Below are positions 50,365-59,778 of a stretch of 64,000 bases of DNA, piece by piece (position 1 is the stretch's first letter; each line of letters begins with the position of its first letter). Source of the stretch: Methanosarcinales archaeon Methan_01 (GTDB lineage Archaea > Halobacteriota > Methanosarcinia > Methanotrichales > Methanotrichaceae); NCBI GenBank assembly GCA_001602645.1, contig LUYE01000003.1:1-64000 (forward strand), given 5' to 3'. The notes under the pieces are model-generated. The model saw only the letters and a program-made list of their open reading frames with translations, was not told the DNA's origin and ran no database searches. Position numbers and translations under genes: made by a program.

Positions 50365-52395
50365 TCATGGACCCGAGATCCGCCCCTCCCCTGGCCTCAT
50401 CTCCTGGATGACCCCCGTCATCCTCACCGGACGACCACTCTCGTCCCATGAGACCACCTTGCCCCGGCCCGAAATCCAGACCCAGAGCCCGTCTTTCGAC
50501 CTCATCCTGTGTTCGGTCTCACAGTAAGGGGTCAGACCCTCCAGGTGATCCATCAGGGACTGCTTTACTCTTGCCCGGTCTTCGGGATGGACGAGACGGT
50601 CCCAGATACCGAGGTGGGTCTTCAGCTCCTCCGCAGAGTACCCCAATATATCTCCCCATTTATCGCTGAAAGCCTCCTCCCCCGTCTCCAGGTTCCAGTC
50701 CCAGATCCCTAGGTTTCCGCCCTCGATGGCCATCTTCAGCCGCTCCTCGCTCTCCTTCAGGGCCATCTCAGCAGCCCTCCGCTCGGTTACGTTCGTGACG
50801 GAGACGATGTACTGCCTGGTTCTGGGGATGATGCTGGCCCGAAAAAGGCCCCGCTTTATGCCGCCCCATCTGTCGATCAGGTCGGCCTCATACTGGGCGG
50901 TGGGGATCTTCAGCCTCCTCTGTCCTTTCCGGAAGAGCTCCCAGAGCCCTTCCCGATCCTCCTCGGCGATGAATTCATCCCACCTCATCTTCCCTTCGAT
51001 CTCCTGGGGAGGGCGTCCAAAGAGGACCTCGGATTCGGAGTTAACCTTCGATACGATGCCGTCCTCCTCCACGATAGCCATCGCCGTGCCGCTGTTCTCG
51101 AAGATGGCGCGATAGTACTCCTCGCTCTTCTGGAGGTTCTCCTCCATCCGCTTCTGTTCGGTGATGTCTACGCTGACGTCCAGGGCGGCCCGCATCTGTC
51201 CTGACTCGTCGAAGAGGGGGTAAGTCGAGAAGATGGCAGGAAACCTCTCGCCGTTCTTTCGTACCAGCGTAGTGAACCCGGAAAGGCCCCGACCCCCTGC
51301 CCTCATCTGCCGGTGGACCTCGGAGAAGAGGGCCACGTCCTCTGGGAGGTGAAGCCTTGAGACCGGCTTTCCCACCATCTCCTGGCGACGGTAGCCGAAG
51401 ATCATCTCAGCCCCGGGGCTGAACTCAAGGACGGTGGGATCTGGGTCGGATCCGTCGGTTATGACGAAGGAGACCTCTGCTGCCTCGAAGATCGCCCGGA
51501 GCTGCTCTTCACTCCGCCTCAGCTCCTCCTGCGCCCGCAGTCGATCGATAGCGTTTCCTGTCATGGCGGCGATCGTCTCCAGGCCGCTCCGTCCCGCAGA
51601 GGGGATCTCGTCGGCGGTGTGGGACCCGACGCTAAAGTAGCCTATTACCTCCCCCTCGTGGTGGATGGGGACGGCGGCCATGGCCCGGAGCCCCTCCCGC
51701 TCTCGAGCCTCTTGAAGGGGCAGATCCTTTTCTTGGTAATTTATGTAGATCGGCCCTTCGGCCCTGGCGATAAGGGAGGTGCTGGGATTCCGTCTCCTCT
51801 TGGATATCGCTGCGACATACTCGGGGGAGAGACCCTCGGAGTGGCGGAGGACGAAGCACCCCGAGGCCCTGTCCAGAAGGTACATCGTCCCGCAGTCAGT
51901 CTCCGATACAGCAATCGCCGCCTCAACACAGCGCTGAAGGGCCGCCGATAGGGAGGTGGCTCCCGATAGTTGGAGGGCCAGGTCCCTCTTAACGAGATCC
52001 TCCCTCCTAGAACGATATCGTTCGGCGGCCTGGCGGATCTGATGGGAGAGCTCCACGAATAGAACCGTCGGTCTTCCGTCCTTCTGGAGGTAGTAGTCGG
52101 CGCCGGAGTTCAGCGCCTCGATCACCACCTCCTCGCGGCTCTTTCCGGTGAAGAGGATGAAGGGGATCTCGAGCTTCCTGCTCCGGACGGCCTTGAGAAA
52201 GGCGATCCCGTCCATATCCGGCATGGCATAATCGGAGATGATTACGTGGTAGGGGCCCCCGTCGCCCTCCAGCCGTTTCAAAGCATCGGCCGCCGACTCC
52301 GTCCCATCTACCTGGATGTCTCCCGCCCTCTCGAGGAAGATGGCGGATAGCTCCAGAATGGTGGGGTCGTCGTCGACCATCAGAATCTGGATCAC
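50365..52395 (-). CDS. Response regulator receiver - GAF - PAS(x3) protein without a kinase domain
   Basis: REC: MVDDDPTILELS...ISDYAMPDMDGIAFL...LFTGKS; GAF region; PAS/PAC repeats (LRAIFEAAEVSFVITDG; YYRAIFENSGTAMAIVEEDG; LKMAIEGGNLGIWDWNLETGE). No H-box or HATPase motif before the stop. Confidence 0.88.
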   Translation of the reverse strand: MIQILMVDDDPTILELSAIFLERAGDIQVDGTESAADALKRLEGDGGPYHVIISDYAMPDMDGIAFLKAVRSRKLEIPFILFTGKSREEVVIEALNSGADYYLQKDGRPTVLFVELSHQIRQAAERYRSRREDLVKRDLALQLSGATSLSAALQRCVEAAIAVSETDCGTMYLLDRASGCFVLRHSEGLSPEYVAAISKRRRNPSTSLIARAEGPIYINYQEKDLPLQEAREREGLRAMAAVPIHHEGEVIGYFSVGSHTADEIPSAGRSGLETIAAMTGNAIDRLRAQEELRRSEEQLRAIFEAAEVSFVITDGSDPDPTVLEFSPGAEMIFGYRRQEMVGKPVSRLHLPEDVALFSEVHRQMRAGGRGLSGFTTLVRKNGERFPAIFSTYPLFDESGQMRAALDVSVDITEQKRMEENLQKSEEYYRAIFENSGTAMAIVEEDGIVSKVNSESEVLFGRPPQEIEGKMRWDEFIAEEDREGLWELFRKGQRRLKIPTAQYEADLIDRWGGIKRGLFRASIIPRTRQYIVSVTNVTERRAAEMALKESEERLKMAIEGGNLGIWDWNLETGEEAFSDKWGDILGYSAEELKTHLGIWDRLVHPEDRARVKQSLMDHLEGLTPYCETEHRMRSKDGLWVWISGRGKVVSWDESGRPVRMTGVIQEMRPGEGRISGP

Positions 52396-52677
52396 GATCT
52401 ACCTCCCGGAAGGCCGCATTTCATCTCAGAAGGCCTCCTATCTTCCGCCCCGACGCCTCTGAAATCCCTCGAGGCTCCACCCGGGCGATAACCCTTCTAA
52501 ACCCATCCCTCGAAGGTGATCGCGGCCATCCTCCGGATGGGGGAGGGAGGCCCCCAGGACGGCTCCTCCTCCGGCGGCGAGGTTCGAGCCGCCCCATCGG
52601 GCCCCGCTGAAGGGTCATCGTTCCAAGGCTTGAGGATGAGGAGTAGGCCGGCGCAATATCGGGGGGCACTATCGGGC

Positions 52678-53832
52678 TCAATCGCCCCTATCTTGGACCG
52701 CTGTGGCGACCCTGGACATCAGGGGCGCCTCGGGGGCGAGGTCGCAGACCTCCCCCTTTATGAACCTCTCCAGAAGCTCCCTCGCCACGAAGTCCGGATA
52801 CTGGACCGGAGGATGCTTCATGGTGTACGCCGAGATCTCCAGGAGAGGGCCGCCGATCTTCCTGTCGATGGCCATCTTGCAGACCCTTATGGCATCTATC
52901 GTCGATCCGCCGCTGTTGGGGGAGTCCTCCACCGAGAGCCTCAGCTCCAGGTTTATCGGGACGTCCCCAAAGATCCTACCCTCCATCCGGAGAAAACAGA
53001 TCTTGTTGTCCTTCTGCCAGGGGATGTAGTCGGAGGGGCCTATGTGAATGTCGTCAGCCATCAGGGGTACGTCCAGGACTGACTGGACCGCCTCGGTCTT
53101 GGAGATCCTCTTGGATTTGAGACGGTCCCGACTGAGCATGTTAAGAAAGTCTGTATTTCCTCCGGTGTTCAGCTGGTAGGTCCGGTCGAGCTTGCAACCT
53201 CGGTCGTTGAATAGCTTGGCGAGGGTCCTGTGAACGATGGTGGCTCCAATCTGGCTCTTTACGTCATCCCCGACGATCGGGATCCCCGCGTCCTTGAACT
53301 TCCTCGCCCAAGCCGGGTCGGAGGCTATGAAGACCGGCATGCAGTTGACGTATCCCACCCCGGATTCCAGGGCGGCCTGGGCGTAGAAGCTGCTCGCCTC
53401 CTCGGAGCCGACGGGCATGTAGTTTATCAGGACCTCGGCCCCGCTCTCCTCCAGCTCCCTGGCGACGTCGCAGGGCTCCCGGTCCGAGACGACAAAGGTC
53501 TTGCTCTCATCGTAGGAGGCCATGTGAGGGGCGACGCCGTCCAGGACAGGACCCTTCTTCACCTCCACCCCCATGAAGGGGACGTTGGAGTAGAAGGTCT
53601 TGGTGCAGTTGGGCGGGGAGAAGATCGCCTCGCTGACGTCCTTTCCCACCTTCCTCTCATCGATCTCAAAGGCGGCCACCACCTCAATGTCCCCCGGCCT
53701 GTAGCCGCCGATGGACCGATGCATCAGCCCTATCCAGTTATCTTCGTCGGAATTTTTATAATATTCAATCCCTTGGATGAGAGAGCTGGCGCAATTGCCG
53801 AGACCAGCAATTGCTAATTTTATCTTTCCCAA
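52678..53832 (-). CDS. Inositol-3-phosphate synthase family protein
   Basis: 384 aa; IKLAIAGLGNCASSLIQGIEYY, GVGYVNCMPVFIASDPAWARKFKDAGIPIVGDDVKSQIGATIVHRTLAKLF, NTGGNTDFLNM. Confidence 0.93.
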   Translation of the reverse strand: MGKIKLAIAGLGNCASSLIQGIEYYKNSDEDNWIGLMHRSIGGYRPGDIEVVAAFEIDERKVGKDVSEAIFSPPNCTKTFYSNVPFMGVEVKKGPVLDGVAPHMASYDESKTFVVSDREPCDVARELEESGAEVLINYMPVGSEEASSFYAQAALESGVGYVNCMPVFIASDPAWARKFKDAGIPIVGDDVKSQIGATIVHRTLAKLFNDRGCKLDRTYQLNTGGNTDFLNMLSRDRLKSKRISKTEAVQSVLDVPLMADDIHIGPSDYIPWQKDNKICFLRMEGRIFGDVPINLELRLSVEDSPNSGGSTIDAIRVCKMAIDRKIGGPLLEISAYTMKHPPVQYPDFVARELLERFIKGEVCDLAPEAPLMSRVATAVQDRGD

Positions 53833-54016
53833 TCTCGTCGCCTCCCAAATTGACCTGAAGTAGTAAAGCTCGACGTGCTATCGAGTATGCTACATTTCTA
53901 TTAGATAAATCTATAGGCCATCCTGAGGTCGTAATTTGGGGTCCACGAGGTCGACAGAAGTCAATTTTCGTACTCTTGGTGATCCCCGATCCTCGATGGA
54001 GACGGTGGAGAAAATG

Positions 54017-54031
54017 CCCCCGATCCGGGGG
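54017..54031. terminator. GC hairpin CCCCCG-ATC-CGGGGG downstream of prephenate dehydratase; possible terminator
   Basis: Perfect 6-bp inverted repeat with 3-nt loop in the intergenic region. Confidence 0.3.
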
Positions 54032-54157
54032 GGCCGGGAAGGAGGAGGGATGGCATTCTCCGGGTCAACGGCGCTGGAAGGAGTCGAGGGCTCATAAGAC
54101 CTCCGGGGCCCTCAGCTCCGGACCCCTTCAAGGTCCCCTCAGACCCCGAACCCGCAC

Positions 54158-54970
54158 CTAGTCGGTCCGCGGATAGGACCCCAGGACCTTGGTCACCGCC
54201 GCCCTCTCCCGGATCCTCGCCAGAGCCTCGGCCACCGGGGGGTCGGTGGCGTGACCCTCCAAGTCTATGAAGAAGTAATAGTCTCCGAGAGCCCGCTTGC
54301 TGGGCCGCGACTCGATCCTGGTGAGGTTTATCCTCCTCTTCGCAAACTCTCCCAGAACCTCCCAAAGGGCTCCGGGCTCGGCCCTCTCCAGGTACAAGGC
54401 GAGAGATGTCTTGTCCCTGCCCGTAGGCGCCGGCGCCTCCCGCCCCACCACCACAAACCGGGTGACGTTCTGGTCTGAGTCCTGGACGTCTCTCTCGATC
54501 ACCGAAAGGCCGTACCGCTCTGCTGTTTCGGCGTCGGCGATGGCCGCCATCTCCGAGAACTCCCCGGCGAGCTTGGCGGCGTGGCTGGTGGATCCGGTCG
54601 TCCTCAGCTCGGCCTCTGGAAACCGACGTTTTAGATAGCCCCTGCACTGGGCGAGGGCCTGGGGATGGGAGAGGATCACCTTCACCCCCCCCGCCTCACC
54701 ACGGCCGAGGAGGCAGTGCCTCACCTGGAGGTTTATCTCTCCTGAGATCTCGACTTTCCGCCGGAGGAGGGCGTCTAAGGTCTGGCCCACCGACCCCTCC
54801 AGGCTGTTCTCCAGGGGGACGACCCCCGCCTCCACCGCCCCCTCCTCGACGGCGGCGATCACCTCCTCGAAGTCCCGGAAGTAGCGGATCTCGGCTCCGG
54901 GGCTGAACCGCTTTGCCGCCTTCTCCGAGAAGGTCCCCTCCGGCCCCAAGACCCCGATCAACTGGCTCAT
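54158..54970 (-). CDS. pheA: Prephenate dehydratase (with C-terminal ACT domain)
   Basis: IGVLGPEGTFSEKAAKRF; GVVPLENSLEGSVGQTLDAL; TRFVVVGRE; ESRPSKRALGDYYFFIDLEGH. Confidence 0.95.
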   Translation of the reverse strand: MSQLIGVLGPEGTFSEKAAKRFSPGAEIRYFRDFEEVIAAVEEGAVEAGVVPLENSLEGSVGQTLDALLRRKVEISGEINLQVRHCLLGRGEAGGVKVILSHPQALAQCRGYLKRRFPEAELRTTGSTSHAAKLAGEFSEMAAIADAETAERYGLSVIERDVQDSDQNVTRFVVVGREAPAPTGRDKTSLALYLERAEPGALWEVLGEFAKRRINLTRIESRPSKRALGDYYFFIDLEGHATDPPVAEALARIRERAAVTKVLGSYPRTD

Positions 54971-56223
54971 CTCATCTCACTGAGCAGCTCCCTTGCACGA
55001 TCGACGTTGATCCTCTTCTCCGCCGCCATCTTCGCCGCCACCGCCTCGATCTCGTCGCCCTTCGCCCCGGCCTGGACGGCGACGTTCCGGGCGTGGAGCG
55101 ACATGTGCCCCCGCTGGATCCCCTCGGTGGCGAGGGCCCGGAGGGCTGCGAAGTTTTGGGCGAGGCCCACCGACGCCAGGATGCGGCCGAGGTCGTCGGC
55201 GGATCTGAGCCCCAGGACCCGGACGGCTGCCCTGGCGACGGGGTGGACCCTCGTCGCGCCGCCGACGGTCCCGACGGCGACGGGGAGCTCTATCGAGCCG
55301 ACGAGGTCTCCGTCCCGGTTCTTCTCGTAGACGGAGAGGGACCTGTACCTCCCGCCCCGGGCAGCGTAGGAGTGGGCCCCGGCCTCGATCGCCCTGGTGT
55401 CGTTTCCGGTGGCCATCGTCACCGCCGTGACCCCGTTCATGATCCCCTTGTTGTGGGTGGCGGCCCGATAGGGGTCGCTCTCCGCCAGGGCGGAGGCGAG
55501 GACGATCCCGTCGACGACCTCCGGCCCGCCGATCTCCCCGGCCCTGAAGACGGCCCGGGCGCGGGCCAGCCTCAGGTCCGCGAGGTTAGATATGATCCTG
55601 AGGTAGACCCTCCCGCCGGTGATCTCCTCGATGAAGGGAGCGAGGGCCTCTGCCATGGTGTTGACGGCGTTGGCGCCCATGGCGTCCCGGCAGTCGACGA
55701 GGAGGTGAACAACCACCATCGGTCCCTTCCTCGTCTCGACGACCTCCGCCTCGACCCCGACGACCCCGCCCCCGTAGCTGACGAGCATCGGGTCCTTCTC
55801 GTTAGCCCTCGACGTGATCTCTTCGGACCTGGATAGGATGGCGAGCCGCGCGCCCCAGGGGTCATCGACCCCCGTCACCTGGATGAGGGCCCTCATCACC
55901 GGCTTCGTGCTGCTGGTGACGAAGCCACCCCCGGCGAGGGCCATCTTAGCCCCGTTGCTCGCGGCCGCGATCACCGAGGGCTCTTCCGTCGCCATGGGGA
56001 CGAGCAACTCCCGGCCGTCGATGAGAAAGTTGGTGGCGATCCCCAGGGGAACCTGGAAGAGCCCCACCACGTTCTCGACCATCTTGTCAGCCTGGTCGAG
56101 GGAGAGGCCCACCCTCCCGATCGCCTCCACCTCCGCCTCGGAGAGGCCAGCGTTCTCTGCCACCATCTTCAGCCGATCCGGCGCTGAAAGCTTATAAAAC
56201 CCCGAAATTCTCGACGTCTTCAA
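54967..56223 (-). CDS. hmgA: Hydroxymethylglutaryl-CoA reductase, class II-like
   Basis: FYKLSAPDRLKMVAENAGL, MVENVVGLFQVPLGIATNFLIDG, MATEEPSVIAAASNGAKMA, DCRDAMGANAVNTMAEAL, GNDTRAIEAGAHSYAARGGRYRSL. Confidence 0.93.
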   Translation of the reverse strand: MKTSRISGFYKLSAPDRLKMVAENAGLSEAEVEAIGRVGLSLDQADKMVENVVGLFQVPLGIATNFLIDGRELLVPMATEEPSVIAAASNGAKMALAGGGFVTSSTKPVMRALIQVTGVDDPWGARLAILSRSEEITSRANEKDPMLVSYGGGVVGVEAEVVETRKGPMVVVHLLVDCRDAMGANAVNTMAEALAPFIEEITGGRVYLRIISNLADLRLARARAVFRAGEIGGPEVVDGIVLASALAESDPYRAATHNKGIMNGVTAVTMATGNDTRAIEAGAHSYAARGGRYRSLSVYEKNRDGDLVGSIELPVAVGTVGGATRVHPVARAAVRVLGLRSADDLGRILASVGLAQNFAALRALATEGIQRGHMSLHARNVAVQAGAKGDEIEAVAAKMAAEKRINVDRARELLSEMR

Positions 56224-56307
56224 TGAAAATCCTCCACGAAGCCCAGAGAGGAGAAACCTCGTCCCCGGAGGGGAAAAACTTTATGCCAGCCAGCACTTCT
56301 TTTTTAT

Positions 56308-57843
56308 GTGGATGGATCACCGACCCTGAAGGTGGACGAGGAGATCGCGAGGCTCGAGGAGGCGGTGGGTAGACTCAGCCCCGTCCAGAAGATGCTCCTG
56401 GGGACCGACGGCTCTGTCACCTGCCTCCTGGAGGTGGTCACGGGTAGCCCTGTCGAGATCGAGACCCTCGCCCAGAGGGTGGTGGCGGCAGACGAGAGGA
56501 CCGCCCGGGAGCTGGAGATCGAACCCGGCGACGAGGTGAACTATCGGGTGGTGAAGCTGAAGAGCTCCGCCTCGGGGGAGACTCTGATCCACGCCACCTC
56601 CTTGGCCCCCATCAAGCGGCTCGAGGACCGATTCAAAACCGACCTGATGCGGGCGGATACGCCGATCGGCACGATCCTCAAGAAGCACCGGATCGAGTCG
56701 AGGCGCGACCTCCTGAGGTTCCGGGCCTTGAAGGATGCGGCCGAGATGGGAGGGATCTTCGACGTCCTCTCCAAAGAGCCGCTCCTGTCGAGGGACTACA
56801 AGATCATCCGGCATGGGAGGCCTCTGATGGCGATCACCGAGACATTTCCCTACCACAAGTTCCAGGACAGGGATCGGGTGGTGGTCCAGACCCCATCTCG
56901 GATCCACATCACCCTCACCGACCTCGCCGGGGACCTGGGGCGCGTCGACGGGGGGGTCGGGATAGCCCTGGAGGAGCCCTCCATCTTGGTCGAGGCGGAG
57001 AGGGGCGAGGCCCTCACCGTCCGGGGCGATAACGTCGACCGGGCGAGGGCGGCGGCCCTCGCGGCGATGGATAGGTTCGATCTCGGCGGAGCCGATATCA
57101 GGATTCGTTCCTGCTACCAGCAGCACGTCGGCCTCGGCGGTGGGACCCAGCTCGCCATGGCCGTCGGAAAGGCCCTATGCGAGCTCTACGGCCTCTCTCC
57201 TCCGGCTCGCGAGATCGCGAAGGCCGTCGGGAGGGGCGGGACGAGCGGGATAGGGGTCGCCGCCTTCGAGGGGGGCGGGTTCATCGTCGACGGCGGCCAC
57301 TCCTTCGGACCCGGGAAGGAGAAGGAGGACTATCGCCCCTCCTCAGCCTCGACGGGGGTCGCGCCACCGCCGGTGATCATGAGGGCGGAGGTACCTCGGG
57401 ACTGGTGGTTCCTCCTGGCGGTGCCGAATATACCCAAGGGTGCCCACGGCACCCACGAAGCAGACGTCTTCGAGACCTTCTGTCCGGTGCCGAGGGAGGA
57501 GGTCTCCGAGCTCTGCCGCGAGATCCTAGTCAGGATGGTGCCGTCGGTCCTGACGGGGGAGATCGAGGGCTTCGGGAAGGCGATCAACAGGATCCAGGAG
57601 CTGGGGTTCAAGAGGGTGGAGGTGGAGCTCCAGCACCCGCTGGTGCGAAGGCTGATGGAGGTGATGAGGGAGGCGGGCGCCGTCGGGGCGGGGCTCAGCT
57701 CCTTCGGGCCTACGGTCTACGCCGTAGCCGACTCCAGCACGAGGGAGATCGAGGCGGCGGCGATGGCGGCGATGGAGGATGTAGGCGGCGAGGTTGTCGT
57801 CACCAGGTCCCGAAACTTGGGGGCGGAGACGAGGATCTGCTGA
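56308..57843 (+). CDS. Fusion: chorismate lyase-like (DUF98/UbiC-type) domain plus beta-ribofuranosylaminobenzene 5'-phosphate synthase (GHMP family)
   Basis: N-terminus LSPVQKMLLGTDGSVTCLLEVVTGSPVEIETLAQRVVAAD... lyase-like; C-terminal part VQTPSRIHITLTDLAGDLGRVDGGVGIAL, QQHVGLGGGTQLAMAVG, GRGGTSGIGVAAFEGGGFIVDGGHSFG (RFAP synthase). Confidence 0.88.
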   Translation: MDGSPTLKVDEEIARLEEAVGRLSPVQKMLLGTDGSVTCLLEVVTGSPVEIETLAQRVVAADERTARELEIEPGDEVNYRVVKLKSSASGETLIHATSLAPIKRLEDRFKTDLMRADTPIGTILKKHRIESRRDLLRFRALKDAAEMGGIFDVLSKEPLLSRDYKIIRHGRPLMAITETFPYHKFQDRDRVVVQTPSRIHITLTDLAGDLGRVDGGVGIALEEPSILVEAERGEALTVRGDNVDRARAAALAAMDRFDLGGADIRIRSCYQQHVGLGGGTQLAMAVGKALCELYGLSPPAREIAKAVGRGGTSGIGVAAFEGGGFIVDGGHSFGPGKEKEDYRPSSASTGVAPPPVIMRAEVPRDWWFLLAVPNIPKGAHGTHEADVFETFCPVPREEVSELCREILVRMVPSVLTGEIEGFGKAINRIQELGFKRVEVELQHPLVRRLMEVMREAGAVGAGLSSFGPTVYAVADSSTREIEAAAMAAMEDVGGEVVVTRSRNLGAETRIC

Positions 57844-57889
57844 ACTGAGGGCTTTGATTAGAACGATGCTTATGGAAGGATGAAAAGAG

Positions 57890-58945
57890 ATGAGCGAGAT
57901 TGAAAGGCTTCTTGAACGGCTGAGCAACGCCCACGGGATATCTGGGAGGGAGGGTTCGATCCAGGAGATCGTCCGCGAGGAGATAGGACCTGTCGTCGAC
58001 GAGGTCAGGGTCGACAACCTCGGAAACCTCGTCGCCACGAGAAAGGGTGAGCGACCGTCGGTGATGATCGCAGCCCACATCGACGAGATAGGCCTCATGA
58101 CCAAGTACGTCGACGAGAAGGGGTTCATCCGGTTTGTCACCATCGGAGGCTGGTTCGACCAGACCCTCCTCAACCAGAGGGTGATCATCCACGCCGACGC
58201 GGGGCCGATATACGGCGTCATCGGCTCGAAGCCCCCCCACGTGATGACCCCCGAAGATCGGAAGAAGCCGATCGAGGTGAAGGACATGTTCGTCGACGCC
58301 GGCTGCCCAAGCCAGGACGAGGCGGAGAGGCTGGGGATCAAGCCCGGGACCCCCATGAGCATCGATCGGACCTTCGCCAGGCTTGCCGGTGAGATGGCGA
58401 CGGGGAAGGCCTTCGACAACCGGGCGGGGGTCGTCATAATGATCGAGGCCCTCAAGAGGACGAAGACGAAGTCCACGATATACGCCGTGGGGACGGTCCA
58501 GGAGGAGGTGGGGCTGAAGGGCGCGAAGACCTCCGCTTTCGGCCTCCGTCCCGACGTCGCCCTCGCCACCGACGTCACCATCCCCGGAGACCATCCAGGG
58601 ATCGATAAGAAGGATTCGTCCCTGGAGATCGGGAAAGGGCCGGTCATCATCATCGCCGACGCCTCGGGGCGAGGGATCATCGCCACGGAGAAGGTCGTCA
58701 CCTGGCTCGCTGAGACGGCGAAGGAGTTCGATATCGCCGTCCAGATGGAGGTCTCCGGCGGCGGAACGACCGACGCCACCTCGATCCAGCTGACCCGAGA
58801 GGGGATCCACACGGGGGTGATCAGCGTCGCCACCCGATACATCCACTCTCCCGTCGAGGTTTTGAGCTTGAAGGACGTCGACGCCTGCGCCGAGCTGATC
58901 GCCCGGGCCCTGGAGACGGCAGAGAGGCACTTCAAGCCCGATTGA
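57890..58945 (+). CDS. M42-family aminopeptidase
   Basis: NAHGISGREGSIQEIVREEI; VMIAAHIDEIGLM; FDNRAGVVIMIEALKR; GTVQEEVGLKGAKTSAF. Confidence 0.95.
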   Translation: MSEIERLLERLSNAHGISGREGSIQEIVREEIGPVVDEVRVDNLGNLVATRKGERPSVMIAAHIDEIGLMTKYVDEKGFIRFVTIGGWFDQTLLNQRVIIHADAGPIYGVIGSKPPHVMTPEDRKKPIEVKDMFVDAGCPSQDEAERLGIKPGTPMSIDRTFARLAGEMATGKAFDNRAGVVIMIEALKRTKTKSTIYAVGTVQEEVGLKGAKTSAFGLRPDVALATDVTIPGDHPGIDKKDSSLEIGKGPVIIIADASGRGIIATEKVVTWLAETAKEFDIAVQMEVSGGGTTDATSIQLTREGIHTGVISVATRYIHSPVEVLSLKDVDACAELIARALETAERHFKPD

Positions 58946-59054
58946 TATGGCCACCGATCTCGGCAGAAGGCCGACGTCGACCCATTTTTCCCTAGATCAC
59001 TTTTCCGAATGATTTCATGTCCTGGGGGACGGACCGGTAAAAAAGGGATGATAA

Positions 59055-59074
59055 CGCCCTCCGCGAGGAGGGCG
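59055..59074. terminator. 8-bp GC stem with GCGA loop between convergent genes (CGCCCTCC-GCGA-GGAGGGCG)
   Basis: Perfect inverted repeat 3' of the minus-strand microprotein/uspA unit and 3' of the plus-strand M42 gene. Confidence 0.45.
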
Positions 59075-59087
59075 CCTGTCTGGAGAA

Positions 59088-59207
59088 CTAGCTGCCGCCT
59101 ATGAGGCTTATGACCGTATAGGCCAGGAGAGTTCCCACTACCAATACTACCGCGAAAGCTGGAAAGGCGATCCCGGAGGATATCATCTCTACTGCCATTA
59201 TGATCAT
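59088..59207 (-). CDS. 39-aa single-TM microprotein: MIIMAVEMISSGIAFPAFAVVLVVGTLLAYTVISLIGGS
   Basis: Hand-translated, below the track's length cutoff. Its ATG overlaps the uspA stop codon (ATGA), suggesting translational coupling. Confidence 0.65.
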   Translation of the reverse strand: MIIMAVEMISSGIAFPAFAVVLVVGTLLAYTVISLIGGS

Positions 59208-59635
59208 CTCACTACGAGGACGGGGCAGGAGGCCCAATACAGAACTTTCTGGACGACGCTTCCGATGAGGAGCTTGGTGACGCCGCTCTCACCATGGCTT
59301 CCCATGACGATCAGATCGACCCCCTCGGTCCTGGCGAGGTCGACGATGGCGTTGGCGGGAGCCCCGGACCTGACCATCGTCTCGACGGCCACGCCGGCCT
59401 CGTCGGCCATCTTCTTGATATCAGCCACGGCCTTCTCTCCGCTGGCCTGGAGCTTCGCCTCGATCTCCTTCTTGTCTGCGCCCAGCTGCCTGACGGCGCT
59501 GGCCACCACGACCTCATTCACAATGTAAACTCCGAGCAGCTTCGCGCCCGTGGCCTTGGCCAAGTCCACGCCGTGCTGCACTGCGACCTTGGACTTGGCG
59601 GAGCCGTCTGTAGCAACTAAAATCCGATCGTACAT
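59204..59635 (-). CDS. Universal stress protein (UspA family)
   Basis: MYDRILVATDGSAKSKVAVQHGVDLAK; GVDLIVMGSHGESGVTKLLIGSVVQKVLYWASCPVLVVR. Confidence 0.96.
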   Translation of the reverse strand: MYDRILVATDGSAKSKVAVQHGVDLAKATGAKLLGVYIVNEVVVASAVRQLGADKKEIEAKLQASGEKAVADIKKMADEAGVAVETMVRSGAPANAIVDLARTEGVDLIVMGSHGESGVTKLLIGSVVQKVLYWASCPVLVVR

Positions 59636-59778
59636 CTTATCACACCTCTCAAATCTCCCTACAACCTTCAGAACCCTTTGAGTTCATCCATTACGCCTTT
59701 GATATAAATAGGTATCTTTCCGATACCGGCATCAAGAAGCCTTATAAAGGGCATATATGCGCCGCTGGAAGAGCCCCG

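Noticed and set aside
53961-54647. 228-aa minus-strand ORF overlapping pheA
   Set aside because: Out-of-frame overlap with clear prephenate dehydratase coding sequence; low-complexity Gly/Arg-rich translation.
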